Below are positions 18,801 to 30,150 of a stretch of 64,000 bases of DNA, one piece after another. The notes beneath the pieces are model-generated. The model was not told where the DNA came from and made no database searches. It saw nothing but the letters and a program-made list of their open reading frames with translations. A program made the position numbers and the translations under genes. Positions within the stretch are counted from its first letter, which is position 1; every line of letters starts with the position of its first letter. The DNA comes from Achatina immaculata (lineage: Eukaryota > Mollusca > Gastropoda > Stylommatophora > Achatinidae): NCBI GenBank assembly GCA_009760885.1, contig CM019692.1, positions 50,311,430 through 50,375,429 on the forward strand, written 5' to 3'.

Positions 18801-19866
18801 GTGAATGGTGACCATAACCAACATTATCTGTCGGCTACTCTCTCATTCATTCCACTACCTGCTCAGGACAAGGGAGAGAGATTAATTCGGGACAATATTT
18901 ACTGCAACCAAACATCATTATAGGCTCTATGCAGCAATGTTTTGCTCTTCTCATGTTTAAAGACATCTTCTTACTCATTACTATCTTCTTCGTGTCATAA
19001 AAAAAAAAAACAAAAAAACTTTTTGGCTTTCCCAATGCGCGATTTGTTCTCTATCGCAATATTTTTGTGTGGGCTGTTTTTCGTTAAATGTAAAATATAT
19101 ATTATTTCCAGACTCTCCCCTCTTTATTTATTTACAAGCGGCAGCTAATCCCCAGTTTTTCTCTACACACGCTACACAGAAGAAGATACATAATCCATTC
19201 AAGCCTCCCCTTTCAATCTTTCGGTCTCATTTCGCCTTCATTTGCCTCTCAGTTCCACCCACATTTCGCGGGGCCCAGCTAATACCTTCACATTTTGACT
19301 AGTCTTCCTTGACAAAGCTCTCCGAGTTCGCAAGGCAAAGCCAGCTAAAGAGGAATGCATGCAACCTGTTGTAGCGGCGTGGCCGTGACCCAGTTTACAC
19401 TTCCCACCCCACAAGCCCTTTCTTTTTTTTTCCCATTCCCTCCCTCGCGAGAAGTCTCCGGCTGCAGCAGCACTCCCTGACCCTCTTTCGCTCAGTAACT
19501 GCTTTCTTTCAGAACCTCTACAGGACCCACCGCGCGCCGGTGAATAGACAAATTGTTCCCCCGAGTTTTTCCTCCTAACAAATCCCACCCATAGTTCACG
19601 CTTCGTCTTTCTTTTATTTGGTTGCAAAGGACCTTTCCATTTTATGTTTGAGTTCCCTGTTTGTTATATTGTTGGTTTTCTCTATGTTTCCTTCTAATTT
19701 CTCATCTTCAGTTTCAAAATCGAGAATCCGTCCTTCATTCTTTTGTTCACTTTCTACCCCTAAACCTTTTCCCACAGACATTTTTGTTAAAAAAATAGAA
19801 GAAGAATTTAAGGTAAATCCCTCATACCTTCCATAATATTGTAGTTGACAAAGATGTATTGCCGAA
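18801..19866. other. No gene recognised
   Basis: The largest frame is a minus-strand 129-codon ORF (19627-19238), rich in Arg/Gly/Ser and lacking any familiar motif. No repeats are shared with the rest of the window. Probably non-coding. Confidence 0.45.
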
Positions 19867-19877
19867 ATAGTGTGTGT

Positions 19878-21366
19878 CTTCTTCTTCGTTCGCTTCTACC
19901 ACCAAAACCGCACTGTGATCCTACTGAATTTACGCTTGTGGTCCTCGTTAGGTCCCGTGGTCTCCTGTGTGGTCCCCGAAAGGACCACACGAGATCCACG
20001 TGAGGACCACAAGGGGTTCAGAGTATCTCAGGGCTTTAGCCTGTATTTTTGGTGGGTCTCAGAAGCGGGATTGCGTGACACCGTGGTTTTCATTGCACCA
20101 GTTTAGTCTAGAGTTGGATTTTCTCACCGGAAAACCTCGACGTGTTTAGGATATCAGTGCATCCCCGCTGGGTGAGAGGCGGTAGCCCACCCAGGCCAGA
20201 GTTGGACCTTCTCACCGGAAAACCTCGACGTGTTTTGAGATACCTGTGTATCACCGCCGGATGAGAGGTGGTTGCCCATCCAGTCCAGAGTTGGACTTTC
20301 TCACCGGAAAACCTCAGCGTGATTAGGATACGCATACATCCCCGCCGGGTGAGAGGTGGTTGCCTGTCTAGACTGCCCTGGTCCAGTGTCTCCGACTTCA
20401 GCAGTTTGCGGTCGTGGCCGTACCTTTCCTAGTTGTGACCAGGATGGAGCTTTTGTCCAGGAGGACGAATCCTCGCCATTAGTGACTTCCACCCCTGGGT
20501 TGAGCCGGTTTAGGCATATTATCCTAGTATGGGCGTGTTTGGGACGTGACCGACCTCTAGAGCAGAGGTACTGTGACATGCATAGCCTTCAAGATTCACC
20601 CCTGGTATGAGCCGGTTTAGGCAAAATTCACCAGTATGGGTGTATATCAGGCGTGACCGACCTCTACAGCGGAGGTGGCATGACATGTCTAGCCATCAAG
20701 TTCCACCCCTGGTGTGTGCCGGTTTAGGCATATTTCACCAGTGTAGGTGTATTTCGGACGTGGCCGACCTCTAGAGCAGAGGTGCCGTGGTATGTATAGC
20801 TCTAGCAGCGATACTACTGGACATACCGATTAAACTTCACTTTATCCTTTCCACCACCTTTCCCATTGGCAACGCAAGCAACCTTTATTTCTTTTCCGCA
20901 TTTCCTTCCTTGACCGGGAGGAGCTTCACTCCACGCGCGGCATTTGAAGAGTCTCGCCAGCAGTCTTAACCTTTGGGACAAGCCGGTTCATGCATTTCAC
21001 CCGATATGAGTGCACTCAGGACGTGGCCGACCTCCAGACCAGAGGTGCCGTATTTTGACCGTTTGCTTCGCTTTATCCTTTCTACCATCTTTTCCGCAGT
21101 GATGCTGCGCGGCAACCCCATTTGCACCCTTCTTCGTTGGCCAGGAGGAGCACCGCTCCACGCACGGCAACTGAAAAATCTCGCCAACAGCGGCAGATGA
21201 GCTACCAAACGTGCCTCTCATCTACCCTAAGTATCTGGTTTTCAGGCGCCAGATATTCGCCCTCGCTCCTTCTCCTGTCAGTTTAAACAGTTCTGCCACG
21301 AGAAGGCCAGGAGCTGGACTTGACTGCCAGAGGCTGTTTGAGACGCATTTACAGCCCTTAGAAACT
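19878..21366 (-). mobile_element. GAA-retroposon, full-length copy (1489 bp)
   Basis: The inverted (GAA)n tail starts at 19878. The 5' terminus (reverse complement: tttctaagggctgtaaatgc) is at 21366. An 11-bp TSD, atagtgtgtgt, lies at 19867-19877 and 21367-21377. All internal modules are present: the palindromic 3' domain (19900-20100), gttggactttctcaccgg units (20110-20330), ctagag/ccggtttaggc units (20480-20790) and gcgtgg/ggcaa modules (20870-21190). There are no long ORFs. Confidence 0.92.
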
Positions 21367-21884
21367 ATAGTGTGTGTGTTTTGGTTTTGTTTTGTAACAG
21401 CTCCCTTTTGTTTTTGATTTTCATTTGTTGTTTCTCCCACCCTTGATCAGCGTACACTTTTGTTATACGCCTGTATTCCTCTTCACCTCCTCTAAATAAT
21501 CACTCGTTGTAAACTTGACGATTTAAAAGCACAAAAATGGTATAACGTCTACCAAGTGGGATACTACTCATGTACCGTCCTTGTTCCATAACTGCTGCAC
21601 CCAACCAGCTTTTAACATCGAGGGCCTGAATTTTAACAAGTCATGGGGCTTCATATCCGTTTTCATTTTGGACTGAGGTCCTCAGGCAATGATTATTTTA
21701 ATAGTCGTCATCAGGAGCCGTGAGCAGAAATACAACGTTTAATCCTTGGAAGATACAACGTTTAATCCTTGGAAGATAAGTATTATTTCTGTTTGTTGCC
21801 TTTCGGGTGTACAACTAACCTTCGGTACTTTAAAGAAGAGAATTTTGTTAAAGTATATGATAGTTCTTTGTTTTATTTCTTTCG

Positions 21885-22085
21885 TAAAATCATAACTGAC
21901 ATACTGGCGTCACATCTGGTGAACCATAGCTGACATGCTGGCGTCAGTTCTGGCTAAACATAACTGACATACTGGCGTCAGTTCTGGCTAACCATAGCTG
22001 ACATGCTGGCGTCAGTTCTGGCTAAACATAACTGACATACTGGCGTCAGTTCTGGCTAACCATAGCTGACATGCTGGCGTCAGAT
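21885..22085. repeat. 34-bp minisatellite organised as 68-bp dimers
   Basis: The unit is ctggctaaccatagctgaca + tgctggcgtcagtt. Two variants alternate (cataactgacatactgg and catagctgacatgctgg), giving a 68-bp higher-order period. About 6 units. Confidence 0.92.
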
Positions 22086-22199
22086 CATCAAGTTCTGGAC
22101 CCCTAATCTTAAACCTACTCAGTTTAATGGCCAGTCCGCCAATAATCATATGAGTATCCCCCCCCCCTTCCACGTACTAAATTATATAAAATAAAAAAG

Positions 22200-22510
22200 C
22201 AAAGAATAACACAATATTCATCTTAGCAAAGTTACCACACACAACAGCAAAGAGTATCACACAGTACTCATCTCATCAAAGCTACCACACACAACAGCAA
22301 AGAGTATCACACAGTACTCATCTCATCAAAGCTACCACACACAACAGCAAAGAGTATCACACAGTACTCATCTTATCACACACAACAGCTAAAAGCACCA
22401 CACAGTACTCATCTTATCAAAGATATCACGCACAACAACGAGTAGTACCACATAGTGCTCATCTTATCAAAGGTACCACACACGATAGCAAAGAGCACAG
22501 TGCTCGTTTT
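22200..22510. repeat. 50-bp minisatellite, about 6 units
   Basis: The unit is agtactcatctcatcaaagc + taccacacacaacagcaaag + agtatcacac. The three central units are nearly identical; outer units are diverged or shortened. Confidence 0.92.
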
Positions 22511-22624
22511 AGCAAAGATATCACACGCAAGAGCACAGAATACTCCCTACAGTACTCACACATTCAAATGTCGCAACAGAAATATGCTCATAATTTTGCC
22601 TGCTAATTCTGGCTTACAGATTTC

Positions 22625-22633
22625 AACAACAAT

Positions 22634-22665
<32 letters not shown>

Positions 22666-22666
22666 A
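22625..22666. repeat. (AAC)n microsatellite
   Basis: About 13 triplets with one interruption. Confidence 0.9.
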
Positions 22667-22855
22667 ATATCATGCTTTTATTACTATCTGTTTTATTAGC
22701 CACTCTGCCTTCTGTCACCTCTAGTTATTGACATTTGCATAACACTTTCGAAACTAAACAATGAGTTTTCAGAAGAAGTTGAACGAATGGGCAGGACTCA
22801 TGTTTGTGTTTCTATTTCAAGCACAGTTGTATAGAATCGTGGGATGATTTATAAC

Positions 22856-22965
22856 AGGAGTGGTCAAACCGTGGCTCACGGGGTATATGAGGCTCTTTAT
22901 ATGTAATATGCGACTCGCTGAATCATTTTGGCTGAGCTTTTTTTTTTTTAACATCACAATGAATA
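22856..22965 (+). mobile_element. hAT-like transposon end (fragment)
   Basis: caggagtggtcaaaccgtgg, then ctcacggggtatatgaggct, resembles the CAG..GTGG.CAA.C..TGGCTC termini of hAT-type non-autonomous elements. The opposite end was not found. Confidence 0.4.
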
Positions 22966-23321
22966 TAACAAGTAAATTAAAGTTTGTGCAAGCTTTATAA
23001 TTAATTACCGTGATTAAACAAGGCGTTTCTCTCTACGAACACTGAATTCCGTTAATCTCCGATCATATGGCTAATAAAGACGAGAATACCGGACTATATG
23101 GGACACATGATCTAAAATCTAAAATATTATATAAAATATAATAAATAATATACAATATATCCTAAATAAAGGGGATATTTTAGGTGTCCGCACGGATGTA
23201 ATACGATGCCCAGGACAGATCATTATGATACGAGAATATCCAGTGAAATACGGTACGGTCTGTCACCTTGCTTTGTTTTGTATGTAACTTTCATGTATAT
23301 ATATATATCCGATTCCCGGAT

Positions 23322-23543
23322 TTACGAGTTTTCACTCTTTTTCCCTTTTGCCAGATAATGAAACGTACGGGTTCTCTTCAGCTGTTCTACATCTCCATAC
23401 AGAATGTCGGTGATTGAGGAGTCTGGTGGTATCAGGTTCTTCCGAAGGTCTATCAGTGCACTGCAGTCCAGCAGATGGTGTTTAACAGTTTCTTCTTCTT
23501 GTCTGTTGCTGTGCATGCTGTATGGTGTGTGATCAGCTGTCAC
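23322..23543 (-). pseudogene. LINE-E C-terminal fragment
   Basis: The 73-aa frame with CMHSNRQ-like start (HSNRQEEETVKHHLLDCSAL) and SITDILYGDVEQLKRT is nearly identical in DNA to 53115-53340 at the end of the LINE-E copy. The C..C...E...H.L..C pattern is the zinc-knuckle-like end of RNase H-bearing LINEs. It is a 5'-truncated remnant. Confidence 0.75.
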
Positions 23544-23609
23544 TCTATGTAAGTGCTTACTGAGGGTAATGCGTCATGTTCTCACCCTGAATATACTTAC
23601 ATACATACA

Positions 23610-23998
23610 ATAGGCAGGTCTGCACAAAAGTCAGTAGAAACAGCAGAAATGTGGTTTATTAGAAGAAAGTTGCGAATCCCCTGGACAGCAAAAATAACTA
23701 ATGGAGAATGTTCGAGAAGAGCTGCAGATACAACAAATCTTGTCCAAAAATAAATAAATAAATAAATAAGAGAGAGACAATGTACTTTCATAGAACATGC
23801 AATGAGAATAGGGGGCATTGAAAATATAACAACAGGAAAAACAGAGGGAAGAAGAGTCAGGGGATGACCAAGAGAAATGATACTGGACAGTCTGAGGAGG
23901 TGGTGTGAGAGGAGATCACCAACTGAGGCGATGGCCTGCATGAAGGATCGGGTACTCTGGAGAAGCATAATAGCCAACGCCAGTCGGCACGGCATCTG
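23610..23998 (+). pseudogene. LINE-D 3' fragment
   Basis: The frame reads VETAEMWFIRRKLRIPWTAK, then after a (AAAT)n interruption and frameshift IRERQCTFIEHAMR, then MILDSLRRWCERRSPTEAMA, then VLWRSIIANASRHGI. This is the standard end of this RTE-like family (MWFIRR.LRIPWT.....R....RQ..F.GH..R......GK..G.R.RG.......L..W.......AN..RHG). A (GAT)n tail follows. Confidence 0.82.
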
Positions 23999-24389
23999 AT
24001 GATGATGACATAAGAAATAATTCCTGCTTTCACGAAAAGGATTTTGTTACTGATAAAGGCACTTTAATGTTCAGATCCAATCTTTGAGTGGCAGTGTATT
24101 GAACTGCAACACTTTCCAAACCTCTTTATTTGTTGGCTGACGCCCATGTATATGACATATATGTACAAGTGGAGAGAACAACAGAAGCGAAAAAAAGAGA
24201 TAGACTTAATTCAGACACTCATTGTTAGTGACAGTCATCTACTGGTTGTTTCTTACTTAACTTTAGTTTACTTTGTCCAGGATGTGATGCAATTGCCGGG
24301 GTTGTGTGTGAGTGTGTGTGTGTGGGGGGGGGGGGGGAATGAGTGGCCTCAGTGACGGTCATGCCATAATTAACGAGTGATACTATCTG

Positions 24390-24637
24390 TCCATCTTTTT
24401 CTGTGTCTTCCTCTTGATCTGCGTCCTGTAGTTCTTTGCTTGAAATCTCTCCCGGCTGGCTGTGAGTGTGGCTCGAACCACTGGTGATTCTTTTACTTTT
24501 CTGTGTGGTCGTAGAAGTGACGTAGCTCCTACCATCTGTCTTACTGTGTCATTTTTTAGCTTGTCAACCCTGGTGACGCTTGCTGCTTCCCTAAGACACC
24601 TCATTTCACATGTGGGTATTTTATTCTGTTTTTTCAA
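24390..24637 (-). pseudogene. LINE RT C-terminal fragment, another family
   Basis: The minus strand reads KIPTCEMRCLREAASVTRVD, then KLKNDTVRQM, resembling the (ACEMR.LR...GVTR.D..RN..IR..L) block of RTE-like LINEs. Later sequence is degraded. It is distinct from LINE-A to LINE-E. Confidence 0.55.
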
Positions 24638-25439
24638 GAAAAGAAGTGGTTATTTCAAATAACAGAATGTAGAAAGGAACCAATGCTAAAGAGGAACAGT
24701 TTTTTTTTTAATAAATAGGAAACAACGAGCCTTTCTTACGGTAAAGTCAGAGAACACAATTTTCTAAAGTGCTTCGTCTATGATATTTCCAGGTCTAATC
24801 CTACAAAACTGTTTTCTCTTACTTTACCGTAGGAAAACAGGAAAGTTGATGTGTCTCATATTCTGCCTTTGTTCTCCTAACTTTCACGCCTCAGTGAATA
24901 TTCAAAATTAATCTTATATACGAATAACACGTTTATAACAAACACAAGAAAGGAATAACGAGAAATAATATATCTAGTCCTGTACAGTATAGAGAAATCG
25001 CTGGTCTCAAAGGAAAAATATGTGTGACCAATGAGGAAGAACAATCAAGTGAAAACAGAATTGGCTGAATCAACAACAGTGGCGCCGTATTTGTGGCCCT
25101 GCTTTTCTGTTAGTACAGTCCGGGCGCCAAATTTGTGCGTATATGAGGACAGGAAAAAAAGGGGTGTGTGGGGAGTGGGGGCGCCGCTGATGGCGTTATC
25201 TAAATGATCACTTCCTCTTCGTTGTCGTTCTCTCGGACATCAACGCCAATGTCTCTCACAAATTCGGGCAGTTCGTCTCAGGTTTTCAGCATCACCGTAG
25301 AGCTTCTCTTGTAGTGGGTGGGAGGGGGGGGGGGGTGGGTGGTGTCTGGGCTGGCTCTTTTTCTGAGTGGATTGTGTTAGCTGTCAACTCTGGAGGATGT
25401 GATGTAGTGTCTGCTGCTCTTTACTGCAAGCATAGAGGT

Positions 25440-25650
25440 CTTTTTAGGTATCCTAGGCATAGATGGTGTCTCAGCCCGCAGTCTTTTGGGTATCCTAGGC
25501 ATAAGATGGTGTCTCAGCCCTCAGTCTTTTGGGTGTCCTAAGCATAGATGGTGTCTCAGCCCTCAGTCTTTTGGGTGTCCTAGGCATAGATGGTGTCTCA
25601 GCCCGCAGTCTTTTGGGTGTCCTAGGCATAATATGGTGTCTCAGCATGCA
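25440..25650. repeat. 42-bp minisatellite, about 4.7 units
   Basis: The unit is gcatagatggtgtctcagcc + cgcagtcttttgggtgtcct + ag. It is a multiple of three, so short frames on both strands stay open (e.g. WCLSPQSFG.PRHR, 14 residues). Confidence 0.93.
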
Positions 25651-26416
25651 GTGCCCTGCTCTCAGTCGGAAGAATATCACTTGATCATCTCTCGTGAGTT
25701 TATAGTATTCGTCATCTGATTCTGCTGTGGGGGTGTTGTTTTGTTCATTTGTCTTTACATATGGCTTTTAGTTTTTTGGGGTTTTTTTTCTCTTAATCTG
25801 TTCATTTGTTATGTCTGTTGCATTCTTCCTCCCTCTTTCGCCAGTCTGTCTGCCTCGTCATTTCCCTGGATGTTGTTTTGGGCGGGCATCCACTGTGTGG
25901 CTGCTTTACTGAAATGCTTACCTTGCTAGCGATAGGGCCTCTGTCTGACTACCCAAGTCTTTAATCTTTTGCTGATTCAGTACTTTTACAAGTACTACGG
26001 ATGTGAATCTGTAAAAAAAAAATTTATCTGCTTCTCGGCGAACGCGCGATGTATGCGTGTGTGTGTGTGTTGGGGGGGGGTGGTTGGGGGGGGGGGTGCG
26101 CTCTATTATTTTTAATGCTGCAGTTGTTATTGCTTCTGTCTCAGCTTATGTTGTTATTGGATGTAAATGATTAAAAGTCCACTTCTTTATGTAAAGATAG
26201 ACTTCACATTTTTCAAGTGCGTTCCGTTTTATTAATTATCCTTTGCGCCATCAATCTTAATTACACAAGCTTACACCTGGAAGCAATGACGGATTAACCA
26301 GCACCCAGGGCCCTAGGTTAAACTAAGTAGGCCCCCGTCTCCTCGATTCATACCATCCCTTTCTTGATATATGGCCTAATTCTACAGGTCGAACCCAACC
26401 ATTTACGTCCACGTAT

Positions 26417-27335
26417 GATTCTAAGGACTGTTATTGCCGGAGATGGGGTGGAGAATTTCGCTCAACGGCGTGCGTCTCAAATAGCCTCTGGCAGTCAAGT
26501 CCAGCTCCTGCCCTTCTCGTGGCAGAACTGTTAAAATTGACAGGAGAAGGGGCGAGGGCGAATATCTGGCGCCTGAAAACCAGATACTTAGGGTAGATGA
26601 GAGGCACGTTTGGTAGCTCATCTACCGCTGTTGGCGAGATTCTTCAGCTGCCGTGCGTGGAGCGGTGCTCTTCCCGGCCAGTGAAGAAAGATGCAAATGG
26701 GGTTGCCGCGCGGCACCATTGCGGAAAAGATGGTAGAAAGGATACAGCGAAGCAAACAATCAAATAACGACGCCTCTGGTCTGGAGGTCGACCACATCCT
26801 AAATGCACTCATATCGGGTGAAATGCCCGAACCGGCTTAACCTAGAAGTTAAGACACTGCTGGCGAGATTCTTCCGATGCCGCGAGTGGAGTGAAGCTCA
26901 TCCCGGTCAAGGAAGAAACTGCAGAAAAGAAATAACGGTTGCTGTGCGGCGCCGATGTGAAAAGGTGAAGGAATGGATAAAGTGAAGTCTCATCGAAATG
27001 TCCAATAGTAACGCTGCGAGAGCTACATATACCACGGCGCCTCTGCTCTGGAGGCCGGCCACGTCCGAAATACATCTACACTGGTGAAATATGCCTAAAC
27101 CGGCATACACCAGGGGTGAAACTTGATGATGTCACGCAATCCCGCTTCTGAGACCCACCAAGAATACAGACTCAAGCCCTGCGATACTCTGAACCTCTTG
27201 TAGTCCTCTCGGGGATCTCGTGTGGTCCTTTCGGGGACCACATGGGGGACCACGGGATTTAATGAGGACCACAGGCGTAAATTCACTGGAATCACAGAGC
27301 GGTCTTGGTGGTAGAAGCGAACGAAGAAGAAGAAG
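26417..27335 (+). mobile_element. GAA-retroposon, internally deleted copy (919 bp)
   Basis: It has both termini: the 5' end gattctaaggactg and a (GAA)n tail. A 12-bp TSD, acgtccacgtat, lies at 26405-26416 and 27336-27347. At about 27127 the ctagagg/ccgg modules jump directly to gtcacgcaatcccgcttctg, losing about 0.6 kb of the repeat modules. This shows the internal modules are not needed for mobilisation. Confidence 0.9.
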
Positions 27336-27499
27336 ACGTCCACGTATCCTAGATAACATAACTCCCTAGTGCACCAAAAATAGTTATAAATGATTGTCAC
27401 ATGAAACTAGCCACCCTACCTCATAAGCTGATGGTCCTGCAAAATTAGGTCCTCATAATGAGGTCTCTAACTCTTCATCACATGCAGGATTTGCTATGG

Positions 27500-28200
27500 G
27501 ACTACATGTCCCTTGATGAACTTTGCCTCCCTTACAGCTCTCCTGTAAGCCTCTCTGTTGTAAGCAAGATGTCCTGCTGCTGATGCATCCATTCGCAGAT
27601 CATCAACGATGTGTTGCAGCCATCTTCGTCTTGGTCTTTCCCTCTTTCTTTTTTTCCCATTATATACACTTCCAAGACTGTCTTCTCTAAATTCTCATGA
27701 CGTTTAATATGTCCAAAATATTTAAGTTTTCTCTCTTTAATCTTCTTTGCTAGCCAGCCTTCTTCCTTGACCTTTGTTCTTACTGAAGTTCTTGCGGCCT
27801 GGTTAGCTGAGTAGTTAGGAACTCGGTTTGCTAATCCGGTGGTACCGGGTTCAGTCCCAACAGTGAGATTTTTTTCTGGCACACACCGAAAGGCCCCAGG
27901 GTCGACCCGGACTCTAAAAATGGGTACCAGAAAAATATGGGAAGGTAAATGTGGTCAGGCGTGATACTGACCATATCACACTTTCGTGTGCGGAAGGTCA
28001 TGGAAATACGGGCCTAACACCGTATCCCAAATATGTCTTTAATGGCATGGAAAAAAGGAATTGAAATTATTGTATATAGAAATTCCTGATAGTTCTTCTT
28101 TGCAACGCATTATATTTTCGCTGTATAAAGAGAACAGCCCCGGAGATAGCAGGCATCCTTGAAAAGCATCAGCTTTGACTTCCTGGTATCTGCCAACCTC
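27500..28200 (-). pseudogene. LINE-C fragments, minus strand, split by SINE2
   Basis: 27500-27780 is the LINE-C C-terminus (KIKERKLKYFGHIKRHENLE, then VLEVYIMGKK). 28075-28200 on the same strand reads AFQGCLLSPGLFSLYSENIM, an RT block (normally V.QGC.LSP.LFNLY.E.I). The latter may belong to the same LINE copy with the middle lost. The SINE2 at 27783-28062 lies between. Confidence 0.68.
27783..28062 (+). mobile_element. SINE2 copy
   Basis: The tRNA-like head gcggcctggttagctgagta, with B box gggttcagtcccaa, is followed by a body with ggccccagggtcgacccgga and a 3' domain like SINE1 (gatactgaccatatcac, aacaccgtatccc, aatggcatgg). The other copies are at 61490-62283 and 63453-63727 (minus strand). 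Confidence 0.8.
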
Positions 28201-28516
28201 TGGCTCCACCCTTATTTCTTCTTTAACTATTCTCAGTACATGTTTTTTTTAAAATTAACTATCAAGTCTTTGTCATCTTTATTTCCCATTTCCATTATTG
28301 CTTGTTATTATTATTTCAGTATTAGTTTGGTGATTGCTGAAAAAAAATATTAGCTTAACAACTCTAGACGACAACAAATGACATCAAGAAACCCGTTGGT
28401 TGACATTACAGAACATAACTCTGAACATCACGTAGAACATATATATTTCTTTAGGTCGTTATTATGCTTTAATGAGTAGACTTCTTTCCTATCTTTCCCA
28501 TCTTTCCCATCGCAAC

Positions 28517-28740
28517 ATATTCCTGTGAGACCTGGACATTTAACACATGCCTGTGAGACCTGGACACTTAACATATGTCTGTGAGACCTGGACATTTAAC
28601 ACATGCCTGTGAGACCTGGACACTTAACATATGCCTGTGAGACCTGGACACTTAACATATGCTTGTGAGACCTGGACACTTAACATATGCCTGTGAGACC
28701 TGGACACTTAACATATGCCTGTGAGACCTGGACACTTAAC
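28517..28740. repeat. 28-bp minisatellite inside LINE-C, 8 units
   Basis: The unit is atatgcctgtgagacctgga + cacttaac. The single-copy form occurs once in the intact LINE-C at about 12230-12257, so this is a local expansion of LINE coding DNA. Because 28 is not a multiple of 3 the protein frame is lost. Confidence 0.95.
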
Positions 28741-28842
28741 AAAACAGCCGAGAAACACATAAATGCCTTTGAATGTAAATGCTACAGGAGAGTTCTTCAA
28801 ATATCATGGACACACAAAAAAAGAACAAATATATCCATACTA

Positions 28843-29092
28843 AAAGGTAATCCTGTCATGCGATAGAGGCACATAGGGATATAGTGTTAGTGCTCATATT
28901 TTCCTTGACCTGTCGGCACACTAGAGGGTGATATTGTCAGTATCACAGCTGGCAGCCTTTCCTTCCCCAACCCCAGAAGAAGTCGGGTACCAATTTCTAC
29001 AGCTGGGTGACTGGGGTGCCTCCGACCGGATTCGAACCCCCTGACCTTCGCCGTAAGAGACCAGTGCACTAACCACTTCGCCACTTAGACAC
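28843..29092 (-). mobile_element. SINE1 copy
   Basis: Minus strand: head ggtgtctaagtggcgaagtg with B box gggttcgaatcc, and the 3' domain next to 28843. The near-perfect TSD is ccatacta (28835-28842) and ccatatta (29093-29100). The flanks rejoin as continuous LINE-C when it is removed. Confidence 0.88.
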
Positions 29093-29889
29093 CCATATTA
29101 CAAGAACTTAATGTTGAAGAAAGCTGGCTAGTAAAGAGGATTAAACAGAAAACTTTATTTTGGACACATTAAACGTCATGAGAATTTAATGACGCCCTTC
29201 TTAGAAGGGTACACAATGGAAAAAAAAAGAGAGGAAGACCAAGGCGAAGATGGCTGCAAGACATCGTTGATGATCTGCAAATGGATACATCAGCAGCAGG
29301 GCATCTTGCTTACAACCAAAAGGCCTACAGGAGTGCTGTTAGGGAGGCAAAGTTCCGCAAGGGACATGCAAATGACTGACTGACTGACTGGCTGAGTAGA
29401 CTTCTTGTCTTGCGTTATAATCTGGGCCAGAGTAAGTGATGGAACTAATGTACAGAACAGATGAAAATATTGCTGATTTGGAGGTGAACAATGCAATGTT
29501 GTACGAATCTCAGCACTGACCGTGAACACGAGCAAGCAGCGACACATTTAAGTCAATAAACATTCCTGTTTCCGCTCTAATTGTGTCGGTATATAATATG
29601 TTCTTTTTTTTTTACGGAGCACAAATCTACCTGCAGCACCGGAGGCAAGGCTCGGTCTGGGATACGGGTGTTTATTATTTCGCCAAAAAATGATATACGT
29701 GGAGGGGCGGGGGCGTACCGACATTTTCTCCGATTTACTTCTATATTTAATTGATAAAACATTAAGTGTCTGTGCTCGTGCCAGGCTAGTGAGCAGATCA
29801 CATGCCACAGTTTAAAAAAAAATTATGCAAGTTTTTGTCTGATAAGATACGGCCTCCTTACCTCCGCCCTGCGAGTTCATTCATATTTT

Positions 29890-29891
<2 letters not shown>

Positions 29892-29924
<33 letters not shown>
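29892..29924. repeat. (CT)n microsatellite
   Basis: Tandem CT run adjoining the 3' end of LINE-B copy B. Confidence 0.9.
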
Positions 29925-29925
<1 letters not shown>

Positions 29926-30150
29926 GTCCTGTCTCTTGGATAAATTTCACTGTTTTTTGTAATTCATGTATGGAACCGTAGAGCTTATCTTCTTTAGTGG
30001 TTTCACTGGGCCAGTAATTATTTCTCAGTGTTTCATAGCTGGTGCAGTTCTGGAGGATATGTTCCACAGTTTGGGGCACCTGGGCACATGTACATAGATT
30101 AGTAGTACCAACTTTAAACTTTGTATACATATGACTTCGGAGTCGGCTGT

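Larger units (their letters stand above)
28487..29392 (+). mobile_element. LINE-C copy, 5'-truncated, with internal minisatellite and SINE1
   Basis: A perfect 14-bp TSD, tgagtagacttctt, lies at 28473-28486 and 29393-29406. The LINE-C sequence (acctggacacttaac, then aacacataaatgcctttgaa) is expanded into a minisatellite at 28517-28740, split by SINE1 at 28843-29092, and ends with tgactgactgactgg. The protein frame is broken. Confidence 0.87.

Noticed and set aside
19238..19627. 129-codon minus-strand ORF as a host exon
   Set aside because: No recognisable domain, compositionally biased, no supporting splice or promoter signal that I can defend.
21885..22510. CRISPR array
   Set aside because: Units are directly adjacent without unique spacers and the DNA is clearly eukaryotic; these are minisatellites.
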